From positions 1 through 11,424 of the forward strand of contig JAITPT010000018.1 in assembly GCA_031289285.1 (NCBI GenBank): 11,424 nucleotides of DNA, in the 5' to 3' direction. A program made the translations under genes and the position numbers. Below, piece by piece: positions 1 through 7,583 of this stretch. The notes under the pieces are model-generated. The model had not been told where the DNA came from, searched no databases, and was given only the letters and a program-made list of their open reading frames with translations. How positions within the stretch are numbered: position 1 is the stretch's first letter; the number at the start of each line of letters is the position of its first letter. The stretch comes from Puniceicoccales bacterium (GTDB lineage Bacteria > Verrucomicrobiota > Verrucomicrobiia > Opitutales > UBA953).

Positions 1-900
1 GCGATGGCGTTGACCTCGTGGACGCCCGTTGGCGCGTTGAGCAAAATCACGCAATTCTCGATGGGCGCGTTCGACCACACCAACGCTGCCACCAACCTCA
101 GTGCCGCCGGCATGACTGGCGAAATCGCGGGTAACGCCGCCAACCTCCTCTCCGACATCAAACCGGGCTACATGCTCGGCGCGAAACCCCGCCAGCAAGC
201 CATCGGCCACATCATCGGCATCATCGCTGGCGCGTGTGCCTCGACGCCCATTTTCTACCTGCTCTTCCTGCCGCCCGCCGCCGACGGCACACGCAGCGTC
301 ACCACCCTCGTCAGCGACCAGTTTCCCATGCCCGGTGCCGTCCAATGGCAAGGCGTCGCGAAGTTCATCCAAAACGGCCTCGATTCGCTGCCCGCCTCCG
401 TGCTCTGGGCGATGGGCATAGCCGCCGTGCTCGCCCTCGTGTTTGAAGTCCTGCGCCTCGCCACAGGCGGACGTTGGTGGCTCACCGGCGTTACCCTCGG
501 CCTCGGTGCCGTCCTGCCCGCCGACGCCTGCCTGTGCATGTTCGGCGGCGCACTATTCTTCGAGTGCGCTAAAAAACTTTGCCGCAAAAAAGTCGCCGCG
601 AATACCGGTGCCGCCAGTGCCGCCACCGCCGCCACCAACCGTGACAACGCCGCCAACGATGCCGCCAACGATGCCGACGCCGCAGCCATCGGTGCCGATG
701 CGAGTGCCGACGACGGCGCGGGTGTTGCCGTCGGTGCCGACACCGCCGCTGTCGCTGCCGATGTCGCCGCCGCCGACGCCACTCCCAGCCTCGCCCACCG
801 CATCTGGGTCGAAGGTCTTGAGCCGATTTGCGCCGGTCTAATCACTGGTGCCGCCCTCATGGGCATAGGCGACGCCCTCTGCAAGGTGCTGCTGAAATAA
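1..900 (+). CDS. OPT-family oligopeptide transporter, C-terminal part (5' end outside window)
   Basis: The reading frame is open from base 1, so this is the end of a longer gene; the ATG at 4 is probably internal. OPT transporters import short peptides or metal-chelate complexes across the inner membrane. The family call rests on the stretch NLLSDIKPGYMLGAKPRQQ followed by a membrane helix, which resembles the conserved 'DLK-GYLLGA-P-KQ' region of prokaryotic OPT proteins, and on the closing GLITGAALMGIGDAL segment. About four hydrophobic segments remain (bases about 200-270, 385-460, 475-570 and 805-895). Between the last two lies an Ala/Asp/Asn-rich hydrophilic insert (about 590-790) built from GCC, GAC and AAC codons. 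Family length is usually 550-700 residues, so half or more of the protein is upstream. The CDS is secure, the family likely, and the substrate unknown. Confidence 0.72.
   Translation, partial: AMALTSWTPVGALSKITQFSMGAFDHTNAATNLSAAGMTGEIAGNAANLLSDIKPGYMLGAKPRQQAIGHIIGIIAGACASTPIFYLLFLPPAADGTRSVTTLVSDQFPMPGAVQWQGVAKFIQNGLDSLPASVLWAMGIAAVLALVFEVLRLATGGRWWLTGVTLGLGAVLPADACLCMFGGALFFECAKKLCRKKVAANTGAASAATAATNRDNAANDAANDADAAAIGADASADDGAGVAVGADTAAVAADVAAADATPSLAHRIWVEGLEPICAGLITGAALMGIGDALCKVLLK
591..790 (+). repeat. Low-complexity GCC/GAC-rich tract coding an Ala/Asp insert
   Basis: Within the OPT gene the sequence is dominated by GCC with interspersed GAC, AAC and GAT codons, including the near-duplicate GCCAACGATGCCGCCAACGATGCC around 650-675. 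It codes for a hydrophilic, acidic, Ala-rich loop between the last two membrane segments. The reading frame stays open, so this looks like an expanded loop and not damage. Confidence 0.6.
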
Positions 901-934
901 GCGCACCCGACAGCATTTTTTTCTTGTCGTGCGC
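901..934. other. Imperfect inverted repeat just after the OPT stop codon
   Basis: GCGCAC (901-906) pairs with GTGCGC (929-934), and GACA (909-912) pairs with TGTC (925-928), leaving a CC bulge and a loop holding seven T. Because the T run is in the loop and not after the stem, it is not a standard intrinsic terminator. A smaller hairpin, CGGAA-AGG-TTCCG, follows at 944-956. Either could mark the 3' end of the OPT transcript, but this is weak evidence. Confidence 0.3.
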
Positions 935-987
935 AGGCCGCTTCGGAAAGGTTCCGCCCGCTCCCGCGCCGCAACGCCAACGCTAAC

Positions 988-1062
988 GTCCCCGTAGTTC
1001 AACGGATAGAACCGCGGTTTCCTAAACCGTTAATCCAAGTTCGATTCTTGGTGGGGACGCCA
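988..1062 (+). tRNA. tRNA-Arg(CCT), CCA end encoded
   Basis: A full cloverleaf can be drawn. The acceptor stem GTCCCCG (988-994) pairs with TGGGGAC (1052-1058). The D stem GTTC (997-1000) pairs with GAAC (1009-1012). The anticodon stem 1014-1018 pairs with 1026-1030 around the loop TTCCTAA, giving anticodon CCT at 1021-1023. The T stem CCAAG/CTTGG closes the loop TTCGATT. The discriminator is G1059 and CCA is encoded at 1060-1062. It reads AGG, which looks rare in the genes here, where Arg is mostly CGC. I see no clear promoter or terminator of its own; the permease ATG begins 41 bases downstream. Confidence 0.96.
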
Positions 1063-1103
1063 GCCGAGGAAACAGCCGCAAGCCAACCGCAAGCCAAGGT
1101 TTC

Positions 1104-2750
1104 ATGGAAATTCAGCCCGATATAACCAACTCCGACTCCGACAACCCCGCCGACGCCACCGCCACCGCCGCCGACGCCGAAAACGGACGCCCCCGCCGAC
1201 GTCCCCGCCCGCCACGCACCGCAGGCAGCGGCGGCTGGTTCTGGACGACCGCGCCGCTCTGCGCGGGGATGTCCGCGTGCTTCCTCTTCTGGCGAGAAAT
1301 CCCCGGCGGCGGCTTGCTCACTCACGGCGTCTCCGTCGCACTCGGCGCACTCTTCGCGGCAGCAGCACTCGCCTACTTCTTGTTTTGCGTCGCGCCCGTC
1401 GCACTCGCCGCGCAGAACGGCGGCTCCTTCGCCACGCTCGCCCAAAATGTTTTCGGGCACCACGCCGCCAAGGCCTTCGTGTGCTTGGTGGGGCTGGCGC
1501 AGCTTGCCCTCTGCGCCACTATCGCCGTAGTGGCGGCGCTATGGCTCGCCGCAGTGTTTCACGGCGCAGAGACACGCGCCGACGCCGCAGAAATCCACGG
1601 CAACGCGGCGCATCTCGCGCTCGCCGCCACGTGGCTCGTGCTCTCCACGCTAATCGCCGCCAGAGGCGCAGCCTTTGCGGGCAAAGCCGCATTCGCAATG
1701 CTCGTGCTTACTGCGGCGACGTTCGGCGCACTCCTCTTCAAAACACTCGGCGGTCTCGCAATCTTCAACCCCGCCGCACTCACCCAAAAGTTGCCCGCCG
1801 CCGTCGCCGCCACCGGCGACACCGGCATCTTCGCAGTCGCGTTCGGAACTATGGCCGCCCTCCTCCCGATAATCGCGCTCACCGCCTGCGACCTCCTGCC
1901 TCGCCGCAAAACACAACCCACCACCACCACCGCCACCGCCACCAACGCCGCCGCCCCCGCCGCCACCACCGGCGGCCTCTCCGCGCAGCTCGGCGTCGCG
2001 CTCGGCGTGTTGCTCGCGCTCGCGGCGGTTGGCGCGGCGGTGGTGCTCGTCGTAGCGGGTGGCCAAAAATACATCGCCCCCATCCCAGAGCTTGTCGGCG
2101 GCGCAGACCCGCTCGACCTCGCGCTGATACGCGCACTCCTGCACTACACGTATTACCCGTGGTTCGGCGCACTGCTTGCGCTCTCGGCCTTTCCTGCCTC
2201 CTGCGCCTTCGCACTCGCCGCCATCAACAACCTTTCCAGCCTCCTCCCACACTTTTTCAAAAAGGCGAAAACGCCCGCCCTGCTGCTCTGCGCCGCGCCC
2301 TTTTTCGTGCTGGTCGTCATGGGTTGGGCAGGGATGGGCAACGCCGACCTGCGCTTCAACAGCATCTCCAACTTCACCAAATTCTTCGCCCCCATCTGCG
2401 GCATCTTGGCCGCAGAGGCACTCTCGCGCCGCGCAAAAAACACCGCCGCACCGAAGGCCGCACCAGCCGCCGCACCAGCCGCCGCGACGCTCCCGCCCGC
2501 GCCCGCTTGGGACACCAGCTTCCGCGTCTGTCTCGCCTACATCGCAGGCCTCGCCGCCGCTAATCTGAGCGCGACGGGCTGTTTCGCCGCAGGTTACGCC
2601 GCACGTATCCTCGACCAAACCGAGCTTGCACACACATTAGAAACCTTCGCCCTCGCCGCCCCCGTGCGCCTCTCCACCGCCCTCGCCGTCGCCGCCGCTT
2701 TCACCGCAGCGTTCGCACTCCAGCTCATCGGAAAAAAACTTTCTCGCTGA
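1104..2750 (+). CDS. Multi-pass permease, NCS1/CodB-like (nucleobase:cation symporter-like)
   Basis: A 548-residue inner-membrane protein with roughly 12 hydrophobic segments after a hydrophilic, Asp/Arg-rich N-terminus of about 45 residues. Two regions match the layout of cytosine permease CodB: the helix ending IALTACDLLPRR (like the CodB helix ending TADFVRFGR), and FTKFFAPICGILAAEALSRR (about residues 427-446; like the CodB segment FLSAAIPPVGGVIIADYLMNRR). By family it would import a nucleobase or related compound with a cation; the substrate cannot be read from sequence. It is longer than CodB (about 420 residues) because of low-complexity Thr/Ala and Ala/Pro loops near residues 270-295 and 450-475. 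ATG 1104 has only a weak AAGG four bases upstream. It may instead be another member of the APC superfamily. The CDS is secure and the family moderately so. Confidence 0.6.
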   Translation: MEIQPDITNSDSDNPADATATAADAENGRPRRRPRPPRTAGSGGWFWTTAPLCAGMSACFLFWREIPGGGLLTHGVSVALGALFAAAALAYFLFCVAPVALAAQNGGSFATLAQNVFGHHAAKAFVCLVGLAQLALCATIAVVAALWLAAVFHGAETRADAAEIHGNAAHLALAATWLVLSTLIAARGAAFAGKAAFAMLVLTAATFGALLFKTLGGLAIFNPAALTQKLPAAVAATGDTGIFAVAFGTMAALLPIIALTACDLLPRRKTQPTTTTATATNAAAPAATTGGLSAQLGVALGVLLALAAVGAAVVLVVAGGQKYIAPIPELVGGADPLDLALIRALLHYTYYPWFGALLALSAFPASCAFALAAINNLSSLLPHFFKKAKTPALLLCAAPFFVLVVMGWAGMGNADLRFNSISNFTKFFAPICGILAAEALSRRAKNTAAPKAAPAAAPAAATLPPAPAWDTSFRVCLAYIAGLAAANLSATGCFAAGYAARILDQTELAHTLETFALAAPVRLSTALAVAAAFTAAFALQLIGKKLSR

Positions 2751-2827
2751 CGCCGGAACATTTTCACGCGCCCTCTGTCCATCCCCGCTTTCCTAACCAA
2801 CATCTTCAACTTCTTTTCAAAACTACT

Positions 2828-4213
2828 ATGCGACACAGTCTCCTGACTCCTACTCTCCTGCTCGCCGCCGCTGCGCTTCTCGCCGCGCCCCTGCAGGCAC
2901 AAGAAACCGGCGTGGCCGGCATCAACGCCGCCCAAACCGAGCAAGTCCGTGCGAAGCTCGCCAAGCTCTCCGTGGACGAAATCAAACAGGTGGCAAGTGC
3001 CGCCGCCAAAATCGCGACTGACAAAAGCCAGCCCGCCTCCGCCCGCGTCGGCGCCGTGCGCTCGCTCGGCCTCCTGCAATGCCGCGTCGGCATTCCCGCG
3101 CTCAAAGCACTTTTCGCAGAACCCGCCCTCGCCGACGACGCACGCGCCGCGCTCCAACGCATCCCGGGTCCCGAAACCAAGACCGCCCTGCTCGAAGGTC
3201 TCGGCGCCGTCAACGACGCCAAGCTGCAAGCCGGTTTTATTGACAGCCTCGGCGCCGTCAAAGCCACCGTCGCCATCGCGACAATCAAAGGCTACCTCGG
3301 CAACGCCAGCCCGCTCGTCTCCGAGGCCGCCCAACGCGCCCTCGCCGCAATCGGCACGCCCGACAGCTTCGAGGCTCTCGCCTCCGCCAAAGACTCCGAC
3401 CTCAAACGCGACCTCCAAATTGACCTCGGCGCAAAAATCCTCCAGTGCCCGAAATGCGCTGCTGGGCGTCCCGCCGTCCTCGCCGTTCTGCGCGAACTCT
3501 CCAAAAGCACTGCCGACGCTGACGCCGCCCTCGCCGCCTTCTTGCTGCGCTTCCGCTACCAAGACGCCGACGCCGCTGCTGGTCTCAAAAGCGAAAGTGC
3601 CATCGAACGCCGTGCCGCCGCGACATTCCTGAACGGCTCCCGCGACGTCGAGTCCGGCAAGGTTCTTGAGAAAGCCCTCGCCTCCACAAAAGGTGCCGAC
3701 CTCCGTCCGCTCCTCGGCGCAGTCGCCAGCCGCGCCCAAGCCAGCGCAGTGCCTATCTTGCGCGAGTTGCTCACCAAAGAGAGCGACGACTCCGTGAAAG
3801 CCGACATCGTGAAAACGCTCGGTCAAATCGGTGGTGCCGCAGAAGTTTCCCTCTTCGCCGACCTGCTCAAAACCGAAGCACTGAGCGAAGCTGCCAAAGA
3901 AGCACTCAGCCAAGTTCGCGGCCCGGGTGTCACAAAGTCCTTCACGGATTTGGTGAGAAACGCCTCCAAAGGAAAAGACTTCCGCAAGGCACTCCTCGAC
4001 ATCATCCAACGCCGCAACCTGCGTGACGCCGTTCCGAGCTTGCTCCCCGTCCTCAACGACCCCGACGAAGACATCAGTGTCGGCGCGTTGAAAATCGTGG
4101 AGCGTTTTGCCACCAAAACGCAAATCACCCAGATCCAAGCTGCCAAAGACTCCGCCAAAACCGAGCTTGTGAAGAACCGCCTCACCAGCCTCATCACGAA
4201 GTTGCAGAAATAA
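2828..4213 (+). CDS. Exported HEAT-repeat protein
   Basis: A 461-residue protein that starts with a clear signal peptide (MRH, then a Leu/Ala core, probable cleavage after about residue 24 in PLQA-QE), so it should be periplasmic or surface-exposed. The rest is a series of about ten paired helices of HEAT/Armadillo type, with recurring blocks such as GAVRSLGLL, AAQRALAAIG, DIVKTLGQIGG and GALKIVERFA, each about 30-40 residues apart. Such solenoids bind other proteins; no enzymatic motif is visible. One CPKC pair (C207, C210) sits between repeats and could bind a metal or form a disulfide. ATG 2828 is the only start that gives the signal peptide; no Shine-Dalgarno sequence precedes it. It lies 77 bases after the permease and is closed by a strong terminator at 4274. 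The partner is unknown. Confidence 0.85.
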   Translation: MRHSLLTPTLLLAAAALLAAPLQAQETGVAGINAAQTEQVRAKLAKLSVDEIKQVASAAAKIATDKSQPASARVGAVRSLGLLQCRVGIPALKALFAEPALADDARAALQRIPGPETKTALLEGLGAVNDAKLQAGFIDSLGAVKATVAIATIKGYLGNASPLVSEAAQRALAAIGTPDSFEALASAKDSDLKRDLQIDLGAKILQCPKCAAGRPAVLAVLRELSKSTADADAALAAFLLRFRYQDADAAAGLKSESAIERRAAATFLNGSRDVESGKVLEKALASTKGADLRPLLGAVASRAQASAVPILRELLTKESDDSVKADIVKTLGQIGGAAEVSLFADLLKTEALSEAAKEALSQVRGPGVTKSFTDLVRNASKGKDFRKALLDIIQRRNLRDAVPSLLPVLNDPDEDISVGALKIVERFATKTQITQIQAAKDSAKTELVKNRLTSLITKLQK

Positions 4214-4273
4214 CAACCACCTGCACAAACAGGAACGCCGCGCAAAAAAACACCTGCGCCGCGCTCCGCAAAG

Positions 4274-4304
4274 AAAACCGCCCTCGCAAGGGGGCGGTTT
4301 TTTT
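4274..4304 (+). terminator. Intrinsic terminator after the HEAT-repeat gene
   Basis: A GC-rich stem, ACCGCCCTC (4277-4285) with GGGGGCGGT (4290-4298), one G-T pair included, closes a GCAA tetraloop and runs into seven T (4298-4304). The upstream A run can extend the stem with these T. It ends the HEAT-gene transcript 60 bases after the stop codon and separates it from the downstream propeller-dsbD-lptB group. Confidence 0.92.
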
Positions 4305-4398
4305 GTGGCGGGCAGCGAAGGCGGGACGGCGGCACACGTGCCCCCGCCCGTAAGCCAGCTTGACAAAGCCGCGCGAGGAGGGCACGAGTTGCGACCTC

Positions 4399-5427
4399 AT
4401 GTTTGCCATTTCTTCTACTTTTTCCAAGTTTTCACAAAGCCTGCGAAAGGCGCGTTCCCTCGCACTTGCAGCCACCGCCGTCGCAGCAGCCGCAGCAGCG
4501 TCCACATCCGTCGCCGCTGCCGCCGACACGCCCACGCCGACTGGCGAGTCGTTCATGAAAGGACGCAGTTTCGTCGCCGCTGACTACTCGGCGGGCAAGG
4601 TTCACATCGTCGGGGGCGACGGCAAAATCACGTGGTCGCACCCTGCGGCGTCCACCAACGACGTCTGGATACTTCCCAGCGGCAACTTGCTTTTCGCAAA
4701 AGGCAACGGCGCAAAAGAGGTCTCCAGAGACGGCACCGTGAAGTTTGAATACACGACGAAGGCCGAGGTCTATGCCGTCCAGCGGCTCCCCGACGGCAAC
4801 ACGTTTGTCGGCGAATGCTCCAGCGGCAAACTGCTCGTGGTCGCGCCCGACGGCAAAAAGCTCGTCAAAGAAGTTCCGCTGCTGGCGGCGCAGACGACTC
4901 CCAAACGCCCATTTCCGGGCGGGCACCTTTTCATGCGCGGCGCACGATTTTTGCCCAACGGCCATTTTCTCACCACGCGCTACCAGAAAGGCGAGGTCGT
5001 GGAGCACGACGCCGACGGCAAAGTCGTGTGGAGCGCAAAGGTTCCCGGCGGCGCTCACAGCGTCGTCCGCACTGCCAACGGTCACACTTTTGCCGCCGCT
5101 GGCGACGGTCGCGTCAACCGCCGTTCCAACCCCGCTATCTACGAGTTTGACGCCGCCGGAAAAGTTGTCTGGCAGGTGACAAACGACGACCTCCCCGGGC
5201 GTCCGCTGCGTTTTTGCGGCGGCTTCCAGATTTTGCCCAACGGCAACATTTTGCTCTCCAACTGGGTTGGCCACGGGCAGTTCGGCAAAGCACCGCACCT
5301 GCTCGAAATCACTCGCGACAAAAAAGTCGTCTGGACTTACGACGACCACAAACAGTTCAAGACGATTGCCAGCGTCCATGTTTTCGGCGAAGACGGAAAA
5401 CCGCTCTCCGGCGACGGTTTCCACTAA
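4399..5427 (+). CDS. Exported beta-propeller protein (PQQ-like / ASST-like repeats)
   Basis: A 342-residue protein from ATG 4399. The start gives a signal peptide: basic residues K10, R16, K17 and R19, an Ala-rich core, and probable cleavage near A42. A TTG at 4360 in frame would add 13 hydrophilic residues and is less likely. The mature part has about six repeated blades with the pattern 'P-GN-L', 'D-DGK-VW' (for example LPSGNLLFAKG, LPDGNTFVGE, LPNGHFLTTR, DADGKVVWSA, FDAAGKVVWQ, LPNGNILLSN, KKVVWTYD). This recalls PQQ-like and arylsulfotransferase-type propellers, but no cofactor or catalytic residue is evident, so it may be a binding or scaffold protein. It is the first gene after the terminator at 4274 and may head an operon with dsbD, 86 bases downstream. 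An AGGAGG at 4376-4381 is 17 bases from the ATG, too far for normal use. Confidence 0.82.
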   Translation: MFAISSTFSKFSQSLRKARSLALAATAVAAAAAASTSVAAAADTPTPTGESFMKGRSFVAADYSAGKVHIVGGDGKITWSHPAASTNDVWILPSGNLLFAKGNGAKEVSRDGTVKFEYTTKAEVYAVQRLPDGNTFVGECSSGKLLVVAPDGKKLVKEVPLLAAQTTPKRPFPGGHLFMRGARFLPNGHFLTTRYQKGEVVEHDADGKVVWSAKVPGGAHSVVRTANGHTFAAAGDGRVNRRSNPAIYEFDAAGKVVWQVTNDDLPGRPLRFCGGFQILPNGNILLSNWVGHGQFGKAPHLLEITRDKKVVWTYDDHKQFKTIASVHVFGEDGKPLSGDGFH

Positions 5428-5513
5428 ACCGCCAAACTGCTAAACACTGAAAACGTCGGTTGCGCGGGTGCCGCCGTGCCGCCGTCTTTCCGCCAAATCC
5501 AACCGCTTGCAAG

Positions 5514-7538
5514 ATGTCACCGCCCGCCCGTTTTGCGCTCGCCGCGTTCGCCGCTGCCGCCGCGTTTTTACTGCCTCCGAACCCGCAGGCTACGCTTGCG
5601 CCGACGCTCTTGCGCGGCGACCCCGCACCGCCCGTCGCGCCCGCCGCCGTCGCGCTGCCCGCCGCGCACGTGGATGTCACGTTGAGCGCGGGGACGCGGG
5701 TGGTGCGACCCGGGCAGGCCGTCCGGCTCGACCTGCGGTTTGTGTCGGCGGCGGGTTGGCACACCTATTGGAAAGACCCGGGCGAGAGCGGTTATCCACC
5801 GTCAATTGATTGGGAAAAAACGCTGAACGCAAAGCCCGCCGAAGCGGAGCAATGGGTCTGGCCGACGCCGCAGGTGTTTGTTTCTGGCGGGCAACGCGCC
5901 AACGTTCTCGCCCGCGACGCCGTGATTGGCATCCCGCTGCACATCGCGGCGGACGCGCCCCTCGGCGGACGTGTCGTGCTGCAAGGAAAAGTCGCGTGGC
6001 TTGAGTGCGACGACAAGACCTGCGTTCCCCGCGAAAAAGAAGTTTCGATAGAATTGGAAATCGCCGCAGACGCGAAGGCACCCGCACCACCCGCACCGCC
6101 GCCACCCACACCACCCGCACCGCCTACACCGCCGTCGCCGCAGCCGGTTTCCACCGTCGCCACACCGCCACCACCGCCGCCGTCCACCACGTCCACACCG
6201 TCCACCACGTCCACACCGTCCACGCCGTCCACACCGTCCACCACGTCCACACCACCCTCGCCGTCTCTTTCCGAGTGGCAACCGTGGACACCCGAAGTGC
6301 AGGCGTCCCTGCTCGCGGCGGGGCGCATCGTGTATGTGGACTTCACGGCGCGTTGGTGTGCCACTTGCCAAGTGAACAAGCGCGTCTATGGGGACGCCGC
6401 GCTCGCCGACGCGCTCCGCGCCCGCAACGTCGCTTTGCTGCGGGCGGACTGGACGCGGCGCAATCCCGCCATCGCTGCCGAACTCGCCCGCTACCGCCGC
6501 GCCGCGATACCCTTCAACGTGTTTCTGCGGGCGGGGCGCGAGCCGGTCATCCTCGGCGAATTACTCACGGCGGGAAGTGTCGCGGCGGGCTTAGAAAAAA
6601 TCGCGACAGCACCAGCAGCACCGACAACACCAACGGCAGGCGCGACAGACGTATCTGCCAGCGCAGCATCTGCCAGCGCGGCGGGCGCGTCGCCCTCAAC
6701 CTTGGCGTTGCTGGCTGCGGCATTTTTGGGCGGGCTTTTGCTGAACCTTATGCCCTGTGTGTTTCCGGTGCTGGGGCTGAAGGTGATGAGTTTTGCACGT
6801 CAATCCGGCGAAGACCGGCGGCGCGTCGTCGCGCACGGGCTTATTTTTACAGCGGGGGTGCTGGCGAGTTTTTGGGTGCTCGCGGGCGTGTTGCTCGTCT
6901 TGCGCGGCGGCGGCGCGAGTCTGGGCTGGGGGTTCCAATTGCAAGAGCCGGCCTTTGTGCTCGCGCTCGCCGTGCTGCTGCTCGCACTCGCGCTCAACAT
7001 GGCGGGCGTCTTTGAGGTCGGCGGAAAAATCGTCGGCGCGGGTGACACGCTGGCGTCGCGGGAGGGCTGGCGCGGCGCGTTTTTTTCCGGTGCGCTGGCG
7101 ACCGTTGCGGCGACCCCGTGCGCGGCACCCTTTCTGGGCGTGTCGCTCGGCGCGGCCTTGACGCTCCCCGCCGCTGCGTCGTTTGCGGTTTTCACGGCTG
7201 TCGCGCTGGGCTTGGCGGCACCCTTTCTGGTGTTGTCCGCCGCACCGGGTCTCGCCCGTTTGTTGCCGAGACCGGGCGCGTGGATGGAGTCGCTCAAACA
7301 AGGGCTGTCGTTCCTGTTATTCGGGAGCGCGGCGTGGCTGCTGTGGGTGTTGTCGGCGCAAGTGGAGACAGGCTTGCTTACGGTTTATCTCGGCATGGTC
7401 GGGGTCGCTTTCGCCTGCTGGGTTTTTGGACGCTGGGGGTCGCAGAGCCGCCCCGCCCGCGTCCGACGCGTCGCGTCGCTCGTGGCTGCGGGATTGTTTG
7501 TGGCCTCGTGTGCGTGGATGTTTGCGGCAGTGCTGTGA
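5514..7538 (+). CDS. DsbD-family thiol:disulfide interchange protein, permuted domain order
   Basis: DsbD moves electrons from cytoplasmic thioredoxin through the inner membrane to periplasmic disulfides and cytochrome c maturation. In this 674-residue protein the order is: signal peptide (1 to about 28); DsbD-alpha/DsbC-like domain (about 45-185; GWHTYWKDPGESGYPP and a Cys pair C165/C170); Pro/Thr/Ser linker (about 186-255); thioredoxin domain (about 258-375; DFTARWCATCQVNK with C282/C285, the ADWTRRNP block and cis-Pro P333); Ala/Ser linker; then a membrane domain of eight helices (about 405-674) with C415 in NLMPCVFP and C536 in ATPCAAP. In E. coli DsbD the thioredoxin domain follows the membrane domain; here it precedes it and the protein ends after helix 8. 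All three expected Cys pairs are present. ATG 5514 is chosen because it gives the signal peptide; the in-frame TTG at 5460 is unlikely. No Shine-Dalgarno is visible. lptB follows 45 bases later. Confidence 0.9.
   Translation: MSPPARFALAAFAAAAAFLLPPNPQATLAPTLLRGDPAPPVAPAAVALPAAHVDVTLSAGTRVVRPGQAVRLDLRFVSAAGWHTYWKDPGESGYPPSIDWEKTLNAKPAEAEQWVWPTPQVFVSGGQRANVLARDAVIGIPLHIAADAPLGGRVVLQGKVAWLECDDKTCVPREKEVSIELEIAADAKAPAPPAPPPPTPPAPPTPPSPQPVSTVATPPPPPPSTTSTPSTTSTPSTPSTPSTTSTPPSPSLSEWQPWTPEVQASLLAAGRIVYVDFTARWCATCQVNKRVYGDAALADALRARNVALLRADWTRRNPAIAAELARYRRAAIPFNVFLRAGREPVILGELLTAGSVAAGLEKIATAPAAPTTPTAGATDVSASAASASAAGASPSTLALLAAAFLGGLLLNLMPCVFPVLGLKVMSFARQSGEDRRRVVAHGLIFTAGVLASFWVLAGVLLVLRGGGASLGWGFQLQEPAFVLALAVLLLALALNMAGVFEVGGKIVGAGDTLASREGWRGAFFSGALATVAATPCAAPFLGVSLGAALTLPAAASFAVFTAVALGLAAPFLVLSAAPGLARLLPRPGAWMESLKQGLSFLLFGSAAWLLWVLSAQVETGLLTVYLGMVGVAFACWVFGRWGSQSRPARVRRVASLVAAGLFVASCAWMFAAVL
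6182..6253 (+). repeat. Tandem 9-bp repeat (8 copies) in the dsbD linker
   Basis: Eight head-to-tail copies of a 9-base unit, alternating mainly between GTCCACCAC and GTCCACACC, with one GTCCACGCC. In frame they code for Ser-Thr-Thr or Ser-Thr-Pro triplets (residues 224-247), forming the linker between the N-terminal and thioredoxin domains. A CCACCG/CCGCCA-rich Pro stretch precedes it (about 6085-6180). Since the unit is a multiple of three, copy-number change would only alter linker length. Confidence 0.93.
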
Positions 7539-7583
7539 GAAATCAGTTTGCCGCCGTCGCCGCGCCGCTTTTCCCTTCGCGGG

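Noticed and set aside
988..1062. tRNA-Arg(CCT) as an integration (att) site
   Set aside because: No repeat of the tRNA 3' end, no integrase and no phage-like genes are seen in the window.
1277..2563. Arg-rich 428-codon frame overlapping the permease in another + frame
   Set aside because: Arg/His-rich low-complexity translation typical of a shifted frame in GC-rich DNA; the permease frame shows coherent membrane helices.
2594..4366. Long open frame (590 codons) on the minus strand across the HEAT gene
   Set aside because: It runs through a clear + strand terminator and the signal peptide of the HEAT gene, and its translation is Gly/Glu/Phe-rich with no recognisable motif.
4432..5424. 330-codon minus-strand frame opposite the propeller gene
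   Set aside because: Shadow frame; the + frame has regular blade repeats and a signal peptide.
5460..5513. Upstream in-frame TTG start (5460) for dsbD
   Set aside because: It would add 18 residues before a good signal peptide and has no ribosome-binding site; ATG 5514 is simpler.
6182..6253. CRISPR-like array
   Set aside because: The repeats are 9 bp with no spacers and are in frame within dsbD; this is a coding minisatellite.
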